NCBI GenBank assembly: GCA_041398905.1
Contig: JAWKTV010000020.1
Span: forward strand, 39,180-103,179
Reading direction: 5' to 3'
Length of the DNA stretch: 64,000 nucleotides
DNA from: JAWKTV01 sp041398905
Lineage (GTDB): Bacteria > Planctomycetota > Planctomycetia > Planctomycetales > Planctomycetaceae
Under the pieces are notes generated by a model, which did not search any database, was not told the origin of the DNA, and saw only the letters and a program-made list of their open reading frames with translations. Of this stretch, positions 18,079 to 28,366 are shown one piece after another. The translations under genes were made by a program, and so were the position numbers. The number at the start of each line of letters is the position of its first letter. The first letter of the stretch is position 1.

Positions 18079-19898
18079 GGAGATTGGCGGGCGTCTGGAT
18101 CGAAACGTGCCGTGTAGAGTGACAGCGTCTGGTATTCCGCCAGCCGCCGCCAGCGAGTGAAGTCGTTCGTCAGATCGCCGGCCTGAATCAGTCCGTCGCC
18201 CAGCACCTGGTCGATCGATTCGCCGCGACGGGCGATGAGCCAGATACGTTCGCCACGTTCAGGCCGGCGATTGTGCGGGATCCGAAACCCGTGTCGGTCC
18301 ATGTAGAACAGCGAGGGGAGGTCGCAAGGGAGCGGAGCGAACAGGAGGTGCCTTTCATCGGGCCGAGCGGCGACCTCCGAGTGCAACCGCTCGACGAGTT
18401 CGGGGATCGATTGATAGCCCAACCGATCCTCGGGGAAAAACGGTGTCTCGCGACGGCGATGTTCCCAAGCGCCAATTGTGAGTACGACCGCGATCGCAAC
18501 GAGCATCGCCCGGCGACCCGCGTCGCCGTGTCGCCAGACCTTCTCCGCACCTCGCGCGAACAGGATGGCGACGCCCGTCGCACACAGCAGGTACGCCCAC
18601 GGTGCGAGGTGCAGAAACAGCCGCGGCGGCGGCGCGACGTGTCGCCACAAGTTGATCGCCGCCACGACCGCGAACGGCAACCACAGTCGCGACTGGTCAA
18701 ACCATGTTCGCGGCCACACCAGCAATCCCAGCGCGGCGAACGCGCCCCAGACCCAGGGGGAGAACCAGCCATCACACCACCAGCCTGCCGCACCGATCCA
18801 GCTTTGTCCAAACGCCGCCAGATAATTCGTCGTCTTGTCGGCCAGCATGATCGGATCGCGCAGGAACTGGAATCCGCGAAACAGAAACGCCGGGGTGTAG
18901 AACACCGAGACTGCGACGACGGACAGGCCGCCGAGCAACAGTAACTGCAGCAGTTTCCCGGTCAGCCCCGGAGCCGGGGCCGGAGCCGGAGCCGCCAGGT
19001 TTGAGTCACGAGGCGCTCCGCACCGAGTGAGCAGATACCAGCCGCATGATGCGAATGTGGGGTAGACCATGATCGGCATCGCGCACAGGCCCAGCGTGAT
19101 CGCGAGGAACGCCGCGAGCCAGTCCCGCGGGTTGCTTCGCAATCGCAGCCGGGCCATCGCGGTGTCGAGCACCACCGCCGCGACCGCGACGAACATGTAA
19201 CCGCGGGCGTCGACCGAATAGCTGATGAGCGCGGGCGACACCGCGACGATCGCCGCCGCGAGACACGCCGGCTCGCGACCGCGCCACTCCCGTGCCCAAC
19301 GCCACACCAGCAGTGACAAGCTGCAGCCCAGTACGAACACCGGCAGTCGCAGCGCCCACTCCTGCGGACCAAACAATCGGCCGCAGACGTAGACCAGTAG
19401 CGTGTTAAGGGGATGATTGTTGGTCGAGTTGTAATCGCCGATCGCCTCCGGCAGCGACCGGCTGGCGAAGTTGATCCACGTGTAGGCTTCGTCATACGCC
19501 ATCGGCGCGTTCAGTTCCGCCAGACGCAGTCCACAGCCAACCGCCGCGATGACCAGCACTGCGAACCACTCGACCCGGGACGGACCAGCTTGAGCCGCCG
19601 GCTGCGAGATCACCTGCGGTCCGGCGGGCGTCGTCGCATCGCCCCGCCACAGACTTCGCAGGAACTCCGCCACCTGCTCAGTCCGCCACCACAGTCCAGC
19701 GGAGAGTGCCGTCAACACTCCCCAGTACCAGCCGGCGGCCATCACGAACCGCGCGAACCGCTCGGGAGTCACGTCTTCAGCACGTCGAACATACGCTCCC
19801 AGCGGCCGCACATCTTCGATCGATGCGGTCGCGGCGACTCCCGCCAGCAGCGACAGCAGACCGAAGACGACGGCGAGACAGCGGATGAAACTGACCAT
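18075..19898 (-). CDS. GT39/PMT-like integral membrane glycosyltransferase
   Basis: 607 aa with about ten or more hydrophobic helices. The first extracytoplasmic loop contains AYDEAYTWINFASRS, the acidic DE signature of the PMT_2 / ArnT-like GT-C superfamily, followed by NHPLNTLLVYV. Such enzymes use polyprenyl-phosphate sugars on the periplasmic side to glycosylate lipids, glycans or proteins. The acceptor is unknown. The gene starts 2 bp after the stop of a second GT39-like gene and overlaps the DPM1-like gene by 4 bp, so donor synthesis and transfer are coupled. Confidence 0.85.
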   Translation of the reverse strand: MVSFIRCLAVVFGLLSLLAGVAATASIEDVRPLGAYVRRAEDVTPERFARFVMAAGWYWGVLTALSAGLWWRTEQVAEFLRSLWRGDATTPAGPQVISQPAAQAGPSRVEWFAVLVIAAVGCGLRLAELNAPMAYDEAYTWINFASRSLPEAIGDYNSTNNHPLNTLLVYVCGRLFGPQEWALRLPVFVLGCSLSLLVWRWAREWRGREPACLAAAIVAVSPALISYSVDARGYMFVAVAAVVLDTAMARLRLRSNPRDWLAAFLAITLGLCAMPIMVYPTFASCGWYLLTRCGAPRDSNLAAPAPAPAPGLTGKLLQLLLLGGLSVVAVSVFYTPAFLFRGFQFLRDPIMLADKTTNYLAAFGQSWIGAAGWWCDGWFSPWVWGAFAALGLLVWPRTWFDQSRLWLPFAVVAAINLWRHVAPPPRLFLHLAPWAYLLCATGVAILFARGAEKVWRHGDAGRRAMLVAIAVVLTIGAWEHRRRETPFFPEDRLGYQSIPELVERLHSEVAARPDERHLLFAPLPCDLPSLFYMDRHGFRIPHNRRPERGERIWLIARRGESIDQVLGDGLIQAGDLTNDFTRWRRLAEYQTLSLYTARFDPDARQSP

Positions 19899-19900
19899 TG

Positions 19901-21451
19901 TCAGTGCGACTCCATCACCGGCCGGCGATGCGGCGGAGCGGTGTACAGCTCCGAGTAGCAGGCGAACAGGTCGGCCTTGTCTCCGAACGATCGCTGGTAT
20001 TCCGCTTCGAGCGCGGCGGGCACGCCATCGCGCAACGATGTCGGACCCGCGACCAGCAGGTGATACCGCTCATCTGAAACATCGTAGAAGAATGGAAAGT
20101 TCAGCCCGAGCAGCGTCTTGCGACCGGCGAGATGGAACTCGAACGCGTAGCCCGGGTCGACCACCTGGACACCGTCGGACGGCGTGTTCGACAGCAATTC
20201 TTGCGTGAACGCGGGGGCGTTGTAGGCGGTATCGTTCCAGTGCCGCAGGTGGGCGAGCAGCGTCCGCACGCCGGCGCCAGGCAATAACAACGCCGCCGCC
20301 AGCAACGCAGCCGCCGTGAATCGCACCGGTCCGACCGCCGCAGCCCCGCCAGTCCGCAGCGTCAGCCGCGACAGCAGGCTGCCCGCCAGCAGAAAGCCGG
20401 GCACCAGCGTGTACACCCAGTACCCCTTGGTCGGATGCGTTCCCTGCAAGGCGATATGCAGGTAAAGGCCAACCGTCGCCAACAGCAGGACGGGCCGCTT
20501 CCATTCGGTGCGGACCAGGTCAACGCGGGCGACCGCCACGCCGCTCGACACCGTGAGCAGGATGACCTGCAACGGTCCGGTATGCTCCACGAACAGCGGC
20601 CATTGCACGCGGAGCGACTCGATCGGCCAGAGCAACCGCGACAGCACCCCCGCGCCCGCCTTGTTGAACACGTTGTTGCCGAACTGCGTGACGAACAGGT
20701 CCGGGTCGACGAGAATTAACGGAATCCACAACGCCGCAACCAGCAGAGCGACCGTGGTGAGCACCGTAGCGTCGCGCAGCCTTGTGAACCAACTCGGCCC
20801 ACGGCACAGGCTCCACAAACCGACCTGCAGTGCGAAGACGATCGCAAACGGATGTGTGAGAAACCCACCGCCGATCGCCGCTGCAGCGGCGATCAGCCAG
20901 CGGAGCCGGCCGCTCGTCCACCACCAAGACGCGGTCAGCAGCGAAAGGACGCCGAACAGCCCGCACAGCATGTCGGGCCGGGCGATGACGCAGGGGAAAT
21001 AGAAGACGCGCGACCACGCGAACAGGGCGGCCGCCCAGAGGGCGTCACCGCGGCGGGGGAGCCAGACGCGGCCCAGGGCATACACCGCCCAAATGGTCAG
21101 CGTTCCAGCAAGTGCCGACGCTACCCGCGCCGCGCCGGTCCCCGGCCCCGTCACCGCATAGACGGCCGCCTGTGAATAGAAGTAGAGCGGCGGCAATGCG
21201 TAGAGCAGATCATCCGCCCGGTAGAAGGCGGCCGTCTCGTCGCGGCTGGGCAGATACGGAATGCTTGGCAGACCGGTCTGAAGGATCGTCCAACCGGGCA
21301 CCGCGAAGTAGTCCTCGTCCTGGGCCGGTATCTGTCGCAGCATCACCGGCAGTCGGCAGACCCAGAAGCTGGTGATGATCGCGACGAGAATCCACCGCGC
21401 AGCGTTCGACGAACGATCAGTCGAAGTCGGCTCGGCGTCGCCAGTTGACAT
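19901..21451 (-). CDS. GT39-like integral membrane glycosyltransferase
   Basis: 516 aa. An N-terminal helix (WILVAIITSFWVCRLPVML) is followed by QIPAQDEDYFAVPGW, with the paired acidic residues expected in the first luminal loop of GT-C enzymes, and by about ten more helices. It resembles ArnT/PMT-like proteins used on lipid carriers. It is paralogous in layout to the downstream gene, and the pair probably acts on the same glycan with different specificity. The start at 21451 is the first ATG. Confidence 0.8.
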   Translation of the reverse strand: MSTGDAEPTSTDRSSNAARWILVAIITSFWVCRLPVMLRQIPAQDEDYFAVPGWTILQTGLPSIPYLPSRDETAAFYRADDLLYALPPLYFYSQAAVYAVTGPGTGAARVASALAGTLTIWAVYALGRVWLPRRGDALWAAALFAWSRVFYFPCVIARPDMLCGLFGVLSLLTASWWWTSGRLRWLIAAAAAIGGGFLTHPFAIVFALQVGLWSLCRGPSWFTRLRDATVLTTVALLVAALWIPLILVDPDLFVTQFGNNVFNKAGAGVLSRLLWPIESLRVQWPLFVEHTGPLQVILLTVSSGVAVARVDLVRTEWKRPVLLLATVGLYLHIALQGTHPTKGYWVYTLVPGFLLAGSLLSRLTLRTGGAAAVGPVRFTAAALLAAALLLPGAGVRTLLAHLRHWNDTAYNAPAFTQELLSNTPSDGVQVVDPGYAFEFHLAGRKTLLGLNFPFFYDVSDERYHLLVAGPTSLRDGVPAALEAEYQRSFGDKADLFACYSELYTAPPHRRPVMESH

Positions 21452-21534
21452 GGTCAGTTGCTCGCAGTCTCTGTCGACGGTCCTTGCGATTCCTTCAGGG
21501 CCGCACGAGTCCGCCTCCCAGCGAACGTCGATCG

Positions 21535-22557
21535 TTAGATCGTCCCCAGCTCAATTTGCTCGCGAATCCACGGAATGACTTCATCGAGCACGACATCAAG
21601 CGGCGTCGCGGCCTCGAAGCCGAGCACCTGGCGCGCCTTCGAGACATCGGGGGAACGGAGCGCAACGTCGTGGGCGAACGGTTCATCGCACACGAGGTCC
21701 AAGGGCACCTCCGTCCCTTTGATCTTCCGCCAGATCAACTCGGCCAACTCACGGACTGTGGTGGCGACGGGAGTTGACAGGTTGAAGTCTTCGTTGCGGG
21801 CGGCGGGATGTTCAACACAGGCACGGATCCCCCGGGCGAGGTCGCGAGCGTAGGTATAGTGCCGCACCTGCGAGCCATCGCCGAGAATATGCAGTGGCGA
21901 CTGACCTTTGAGCACCTTCTGCACGAGGTCGGGGACAACATGGCTCATCGCGAGTTGGATGTCGCCCGAGAGGACCTGGTGATCGGTCCGCGCCCGTCGT
22001 TCTCCGATGCCCACGCAATTGAACGGCCGGCAGATCGTGTAAGGGAGCTGGTACTGCTGCCAGGCGCCGCGGGCGAAGTATTCGGTCGCCAGCTTCTGGA
22101 ATCCGTAGGTCGATTCGGGGGGCGGACAGCGGAGCACCGCGTCCTCGGGGGTCGGGAAGATGTCCGCGTTCTCGAAGACCATGGACGATGACAGCACGGT
22201 GATTTTTTGCAGCGTACCTGTCTGCCGCGCGGCGATCGCGGCGTCAAACGCGGCCGCGGTGATCCGCTCGTTCTCGGCGATCAGGTCGTACGCCAGCCGA
22301 TGGAAGTAGGAGATGCCGCCGATCATCGCCGCGCCGGCGATGAAGTGATCGCAGCCTTGCAGGAGTTCCCGCAAGAGCGCGACATCCTTGGCGTCCCCCC
22401 GCACGAAGCGATAGCGATCGTTCCCCTGTTGCCGCTGGGAGAGATCGCCGTATTTCGAGAAGTTATCGAGGCCGACGACTTCGTAGCCGGCCGCGAGGAA
22501 CTCCTCGACGAGGTAGGAGCCGATGAATCCGGCTGAGCCGGTGATCAGAATTCTCAT
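21535..22557 (-). CDS. NAD-dependent epimerase/dehydratase (extended SDR)
   Basis: About 340 aa from MRILITGSAGFIGSYLVEEF (22557). An in-frame ATG at 22572 (MPDSLMRIL) is an equally possible start, and neither has a clear Shine-Dalgarno. Rossmann GSAGFIGS, the catalytic Ser region (TVLSSSMVFE), YGFQK (YxxxK) and RPFNCVG identify a nucleotide-sugar epimerase or dehydratase. Substrate is unassigned. It follows the nucleotide-sugar dehydrogenase gene, whose restored end overlaps 22572, and precedes the two GT39-like genes. Confidence 0.9.
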   Translation of the reverse strand: MRILITGSAGFIGSYLVEEFLAAGYEVVGLDNFSKYGDLSQRQQGNDRYRFVRGDAKDVALLRELLQGCDHFIAGAAMIGGISYFHRLAYDLIAENERITAAAFDAAIAARQTGTLQKITVLSSSMVFENADIFPTPEDAVLRCPPPESTYGFQKLATEYFARGAWQQYQLPYTICRPFNCVGIGERRARTDHQVLSGDIQLAMSHVVPDLVQKVLKGQSPLHILGDGSQVRHYTYARDLARGIRACVEHPAARNEDFNLSTPVATTVRELAELIWRKIKGTEVPLDLVCDEPFAHDVALRSPDVSKARQVLGFEAATPLDVVLDEVIPWIREQIELGTI

Positions 22558-22653
22558 GAGTGAATCAGGCATGGTGAGGCAGGAACCCGAAGACATCGAC
22601 GACGGGTTGCCGGAACGTCAGTGAGCGATATTCATCGTGGCAGGCTCAGAGAA

Positions 22654-23769
22654 TCAGGATGTCGGATTCGCTGATGACCTGCTCCAGCGGCACCAGCTCG
22701 GGTCCTGCACGTGCGGATCGGTACACAGCACGCGGCGGCAATCGAGCGTGAGTATCTTCCGCAGCTTGTACGACAGCGAACTCCGCGCGTCGTCGCAGTT
22801 CCCTTTGAACGCCATCCCCAGGATGCCGACCGTCGCCTGCGTCAGGTCGTGTCGTTCACGGAGCTGTTCGACGAGAAACGATGGCAGCCCCTCGTTGACC
22901 ATCATCGCGTGCTGCCCCAGCGAGAGCAGATTGTGATTGAAAGACCCGAGCTGCATCGTGTCCTTGAGCAGACATGGCCCCGCCGCGAAACCCGACCGGG
23001 CGAAGCCTCGCATCCGTGGGTAGTCGGTCGTCACCGCCTCGTAGATTCGCTGGAAATTCGCGCCGAACCTTTCGGCGAGCATGTAGAACTGGTTCGAGAT
23101 CGCGAAATTGATGTAGCGGTAGCTGTTGGAGAACAGCTTCGCCATTTCCGCTTCCACCGGCGTAACCTCGATGACTTTGGCGCCGAGGTCGGTGAAGAAG
23201 TCGTTCGCCCGCTTCGCGGCGGTGGGTGAACAGCCCGCGGTAATTTGAGGCAGTTGGGTGATTTCCCGCAGCGCATGGCCTTGCGCGATCCGCTCGGGGC
23301 AGTAGCAGACGTCGATGCCGAGCGCACGTTCTTCGACGATGCGGCCGAGTCGATCGACGACGCCCGGAAAGACGGTGCTGCGAATCATCAGCAATTGCTC
23401 GGACCGCATCTTCGCGAGCACGTCGTTCATCGTGCGGTCGAAGGCGCGGATGTTCGGGTCGAGATACTCGTCCACCGGTGTGCCGATGGTCACGATGACC
23501 ACATCGAACTGGTCAAGCCGCTCCGACGTCGTTCGCAGTTGGAATCGTCCGCTGGCGAGACATGCCGGCAGCAGTTCGTCAGCCCCGACCTCCATGAAGG
23601 GCATCACGCCCGACTCGATCTCCGCCAGTCGCTGCGTACTGCTGTCGATCAGGGTGATTGTGTGTCCGCGATCGCACAGCAGCATCCCCAGCGGCAGACC
23701 CACATGCCCCCCGCCACCAATCACGGCGACGCGAAGCGGACTGACGACGGATGGACCGGTGAGAGGCAT
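22654..23769 (-). CDS. UDP-glucose/GDP-mannose dehydrogenase family protein, C-terminus disrupted
   Basis: NAD-dependent oxidation of a nucleotide sugar to the uronic acid. The N-terminal NAD domain (VAVIGGGGHVGLPLGMLL), the central domain with SNSYRYINFAISNQF, and GPCLLKDTMQL (position of the catalytic Cys: AGPCLLKD) are intact. At about 22700-22702 (a GGG run on the plus strand) the frame is lost after CTDPHVQDP. In the other frame the family's C-terminus continues as ELVPLEQVISESDILIL, then a TGA at 22646-22648, then ACHDEYRSLTFRQPVVDVFG to a stop at 22565. So two lesions, a one-base deletion and a nonsense codon, remove about 45 residues of the UDP-binding domain. A start at 23790 is also possible. 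Confidence 0.85.
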   Translation of the reverse strand: MPLTGPSVVSPLRVAVIGGGGHVGLPLGMLLCDRGHTITLIDSSTQRLAEIESGVMPFMEVGADELLPACLASGRFQLRTTSERLDQFDVVIVTIGTPVDEYLDPNIRAFDRTMNDVLAKMRSEQLLMIRSTVFPGVVDRLGRIVEERALGIDVCYCPERIAQGHALREITQLPQITAGCSPTAAKRANDFFTDLGAKVIEVTPVEAEMAKLFSNSYRYINFAISNQFYMLAERFGANFQRIYEAVTTDYPRMRGFARSGFAAGPCLLKDTMQLGSFNHNLLSLGQHAMMVNEGLPSFLVEQLRERHDLTQATVGILGMAFKGNCDDARSSLSYKLRKILTLDCRRVLCTDPHVQDPSWCRWSRSSANPTS

Positions 23770-24005
23770 GGAGCAGAAACCGTGGCGCAACAGCCGGTGC
23801 TTGAAGGAGGCGTGCCGAGTGAACGTGGATTGTATCGGTCGACCCGTTCAGCGGCACGAGCGCCGAGGCGAATTCCGCACCGAGATCACCAGGTTCGACG
23901 CGCGCGCATTGGCCAAGTGGTTGGAAAGTCGTGACTCCGCTACGCTGAAGCGGGGCAGTGTGACTGCCCGTCGTTCATTCCTTTCCGCCCCAGACTTGCG
24001 ACTCG

Positions 24006-25388
24006 ATGTTGACTCATCAACTTGCTCCCGTCACGCGTCCTGTCATCTGGCTGCTCGTTCTGTGTCTGGTGCCCGCGCTGGCCGGTTGCGACGCAGGTTC
24101 CTCGACGGAGCAGGCTCCGTCATCCGCTGTAAATCAGTCGTCCACACCCCCCGCGGAGAATCCGGACTCCGGAGCAGCGGCTGGCGCGGAACCCGATGTG
24201 GCGCCGGAGCCGGCCGTAGAAGCGCCGCAGCCGGTGTCCGCCGCGAAACCAGCCCCGCCGATGCCGGTCGATTACATCAACCCCATCACCGCCGAAGACG
24301 CGGCCACCGGCTGGATCAGCCTGTTTGACGGGGCGTCGCTGTTTGGCTGGCGGTTGCATGAGGGCGGCGCGAACTGGCGGGTCGAAGATCAAGCGATCGT
24401 CGTCGATGACGGACCGAAAGACCTGCTCTGCACCTCCGTTCCGTTCAAGGACTACGAACTGCGGCTTGAGTTCCGGCAGCCGGCGGGCGGCAACAGCGGC
24501 GTCTTTCTGCGGACATCCGAGCAGCCGCAGAACCCCGCCGAGGACTGCTATGAACTCAACATCGCGGACGAGCACCCGGAAGGCTTTACCACGGGATCAT
24601 TCGTTGGACGGCAGAAGACCGCCGAGCCCGTCGCGGCTTCGACCGACTGGCGCAAGCTGCACGTTGTGGCGGAAGGGCAACGCTTCACTGTCACACTCGA
24701 TGGCGTGCAAGTGCTCGACTACACCGATGAGGGCGAGCATCAGCAGCCGACGGGACTGATCGGGCTGCAAAAGAACGAGGGGCGGATCGAGTTCAAGAAC
24801 ATTCGCCTCCGACCGCTGACGATGACCGACCTGTTCAACGGTCAGGACCTCACCGGCTGGCGGGTGGTGCCGGACCTCAAAAGTGAATTCAGCGTCGTGG
24901 ATGGCGAGATTCACGTTGTGAACGGACTCGGGTTTCTGGAGTCCGAAGGTGCCTGGGCCGACTTCGTCTTTCAGGCGGAGGCGAAGACCAACGCGCCCGA
25001 ATTGAACAGCGGCTATTTCTTCCGTGCGTTGCCGATCGAGCCAGGAGGGAACTGCAACGGGTACGAAGCGCAGATCTCGAACGCCCTCATCAATGGGGAT
25101 CGTCGCAACCCGAAGGACCACGGCACCGGCGCGATCTTCCGCCGGACGAAGGCCCGCTACGTCGTGCCAAACGATGGTGAGTGGTTCACCACCACCCTCG
25201 TCGCCGCTGGACCGCAATTTGCCGTGTGGGTCGATGGTTACCAGGTGGTCGACTGGACCGACACTCGCCCGGCGGCGGAGAATCCGCGTGAGGGTCAGCG
25301 ACTGGGGCTGGGCCACATCGCCCTGCAGGGGCACGACCCGACAACCGACCTCAACTTCCGCAATCTGCGGATCGCGGACCTGCAATAG
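24006..25388 (+). CDS. Lipoprotein with two DUF1080 (3-keto-disaccharide hydrolase-like) domains
   Basis: 460 aa. The signal peptide ends in the lipobox LAGC (about residues 26-29), so it is probably a lipid-anchored exported protein. A Pro/Ala/Glu-rich linker follows, then two concanavalin-like DUF1080 domains: about 94-270 (WISLFDGASLFGWR ... FKNIRLRPL) and 275-460 (DLFNGQDLTGWRVV ... FRNLRIADL). Family members bind or hydrolyse sugars, some of them 3-keto-disaccharides. The tandem arrangement suggests one binding and one catalytic unit, which is inference. It is followed by an Ldh-family oxidoreductase in the same direction. Confidence 0.9.
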   Translation: MLTHQLAPVTRPVIWLLVLCLVPALAGCDAGSSTEQAPSSAVNQSSTPPAENPDSGAAAGAEPDVAPEPAVEAPQPVSAAKPAPPMPVDYINPITAEDAATGWISLFDGASLFGWRLHEGGANWRVEDQAIVVDDGPKDLLCTSVPFKDYELRLEFRQPAGGNSGVFLRTSEQPQNPAEDCYELNIADEHPEGFTTGSFVGRQKTAEPVAASTDWRKLHVVAEGQRFTVTLDGVQVLDYTDEGEHQQPTGLIGLQKNEGRIEFKNIRLRPLTMTDLFNGQDLTGWRVVPDLKSEFSVVDGEIHVVNGLGFLESEGAWADFVFQAEAKTNAPELNSGYFFRALPIEPGGNCNGYEAQISNALINGDRRNPKDHGTGAIFRRTKARYVVPNDGEWFTTTLVAAGPQFAVWVDGYQVVDWTDTRPAAENPREGQRLGLGHIALQGHDPTTDLNFRNLRIADLQ

Positions 25389-25489
25389 CTTCGGCCGGCC
25401 CGACCATCGGGAGATTCAGCGACTTCGAATCGCGATGCTTGATAGCGGAGGTTCAATGGACCGACCGCCGCGTCCCCTGGAACAACTCC

Positions 25490-26569
25490 ATGCAGACTCC
25501 CGTTCCCTATCCGCACGACCCGGCTCAAGAAGTTCTTGTGCCTGTCGAGCAGTTGCGGCAGGTCATCGTCGCCGCGCTGGTGAAGAAGAGCATGTTCCAG
25601 TTCGACGCCGAGATCGTCGCCGACCGGATGCTGGAGGCGGACCTGCGCGGGATCGACGGCCATGGAGCGGTCGCGCTGCCCCGCTATCTGGGCATCATGG
25701 ATGCGGGGAACATCGATCCCCGCGCCCGCGTGCTCACCGAGAGTGAAACCGCGGCGGTGGCCGTGCTCGATGGCAGTCGGGCGATGGGACAGGTCGCCGC
25801 CACCAAAGGGATGCAACTCGCGATGCAGAAGGCCAGCGAAGTTGGCACCGGCACCGTGGTGATTCATCACAGTCTGCATTTCGGCGCGGCGGCGGTGTAC
25901 GCGCTGCTCGCGGCCAGGTCGGGGCTGATCGGATTCTGCGCCTCGAATCCCGCCGGTCGCGGAGTCGCCGCACCGGGCACGAACTATGCGGCGGTCTCCA
26001 ACGCGCCACTCGCCTGGGCGATCCCGACCAGTGACCTCGACGACCCGATCGTCATCGACTTCGCTTGCGGTGCGGCGTCGTGGGGGAAGCTGCGGCTGCT
26101 TAAGGAATACGGCCTGCCGGTCCCGACGGGGCTGATCTTCGACGCAGCCGGTGAAGAGACGGACGACCCGACGCAGGGGCGCGTCCTCGCCCCGGCCGGA
26201 GTCCAGGGGTTCGGCCTTGGCCTGGCGATGGGGCTGCTCGCGGGCGGGCTATCGGGGGGCAAACTGCACCATCGCAAAACCGGCGACTTCACCACGGAGT
26301 GCTCCGAGCACTTCTTGCAGGCGATCGACCCGCGGCACTTCACCGACCCCGACCGCTTTCGCGCTCGGGCGACTGAGGCACGCGAAGCGATCCGGAGCCT
26401 GTCGCCCGTTGATCCGAGCATCCCTGTGCGCGTCCCCGGCGACCGTGGACGGCGAGAGTCGCAGGCCCGCCGCGATGCAGGCATCCCGTTGCATCGGTCG
26501 CTGCTCGCGGAACTGACGGCCGCGATGTCGAAGCTGAAGATCGCCTGCCCGTGGGCACCGGCGAACTGA
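25490..26569 (+). CDS. Ldh family oxidoreductase (malate/L-lactate/ureidoglycolate dehydrogenase type)
   Basis: 359 aa from the ATG at 25490 (MQTPVPYPHDPAQEVLVPVE). The N-terminal helical part (DRMLEADLRGIDGHG) and the core SLHFGAAAVYALLAA, SNPAGRGVAAPGTNY and WGKLRLLKEYG match the NAD(P)-dependent 2-hydroxyacid dehydrogenase family distinct from classical LDH. The catalytic His in HHSLHFG is present. Substrate cannot be assigned. It lies about 100 bp downstream of the DUF1080 lipoprotein gene and may be co-transcribed with it. Confidence 0.88.
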   Translation: MQTPVPYPHDPAQEVLVPVEQLRQVIVAALVKKSMFQFDAEIVADRMLEADLRGIDGHGAVALPRYLGIMDAGNIDPRARVLTESETAAVAVLDGSRAMGQVAATKGMQLAMQKASEVGTGTVVIHHSLHFGAAAVYALLAARSGLIGFCASNPAGRGVAAPGTNYAAVSNAPLAWAIPTSDLDDPIVIDFACGAASWGKLRLLKEYGLPVPTGLIFDAAGEETDDPTQGRVLAPAGVQGFGLGLAMGLLAGGLSGGKLHHRKTGDFTTECSEHFLQAIDPRHFTDPDRFRARATEAREAIRSLSPVDPSIPVRVPGDRGRRESQARRDAGIPLHRSLLAELTAAMSKLKIACPWAPAN

Positions 26570-26774
26570 ACGATCGACGGGCGGGCGGGGCGGAGTCGCT
26601 GCGGGCGCTGTCACCTGCGTATCGAGCGTCATCGATGGACCGTCAGGGGCTGGATGGTTACAAGGCGGGTGTGACGCGACAACCATGTTGTCCGCCCCGC
26701 CCTACCGTTCGCTGACAATGCGCCGCCCTGCGACCGCGATCATCCCCCGTCGTCCGCCTCCCGAAGTCTCCGCG

Positions 26775-28175
<1,401 letters not shown>

Positions 28176-28200
28176 TGCGCTAGCGTCGCGAGGCTTCGGG

Positions 28201-28233
28201 TCAGCTCACGAACTCCCGCGATTCGTGAGCTGA
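28201..28233 (+). terminator. Strong hairpin after sthA
   Basis: A perfect 12-bp stem (28201-28212 with 28222-28233, arms TCAGCTCACGAA / TTCGTGAGCTGA) with a 9-base loop, 26 bp past the sthA stop. No T-run follows, so termination would be atypical. Confidence 0.6.
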
Positions 28234-28366
28234 GCGCGGTCGACTCGATAAGCTGTGCGTGTCAGGTGGCAGCCGCAAGTTGGACGAACGAGCCGCGCGT
28301 GCTGCTATGATGCACGAGCTTTTCGCGGGCGGTTTGATTTGACTCCAACCCGAAGTGGCCGGGGGG

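Noticed and set aside
22646..22648. Selenocysteine at the in-frame TGA of the nucleotide-sugar dehydrogenase
   Set aside because: A Gly is expected at this position, no SECIS-like element was noticed, and a separate frameshift lies upstream.
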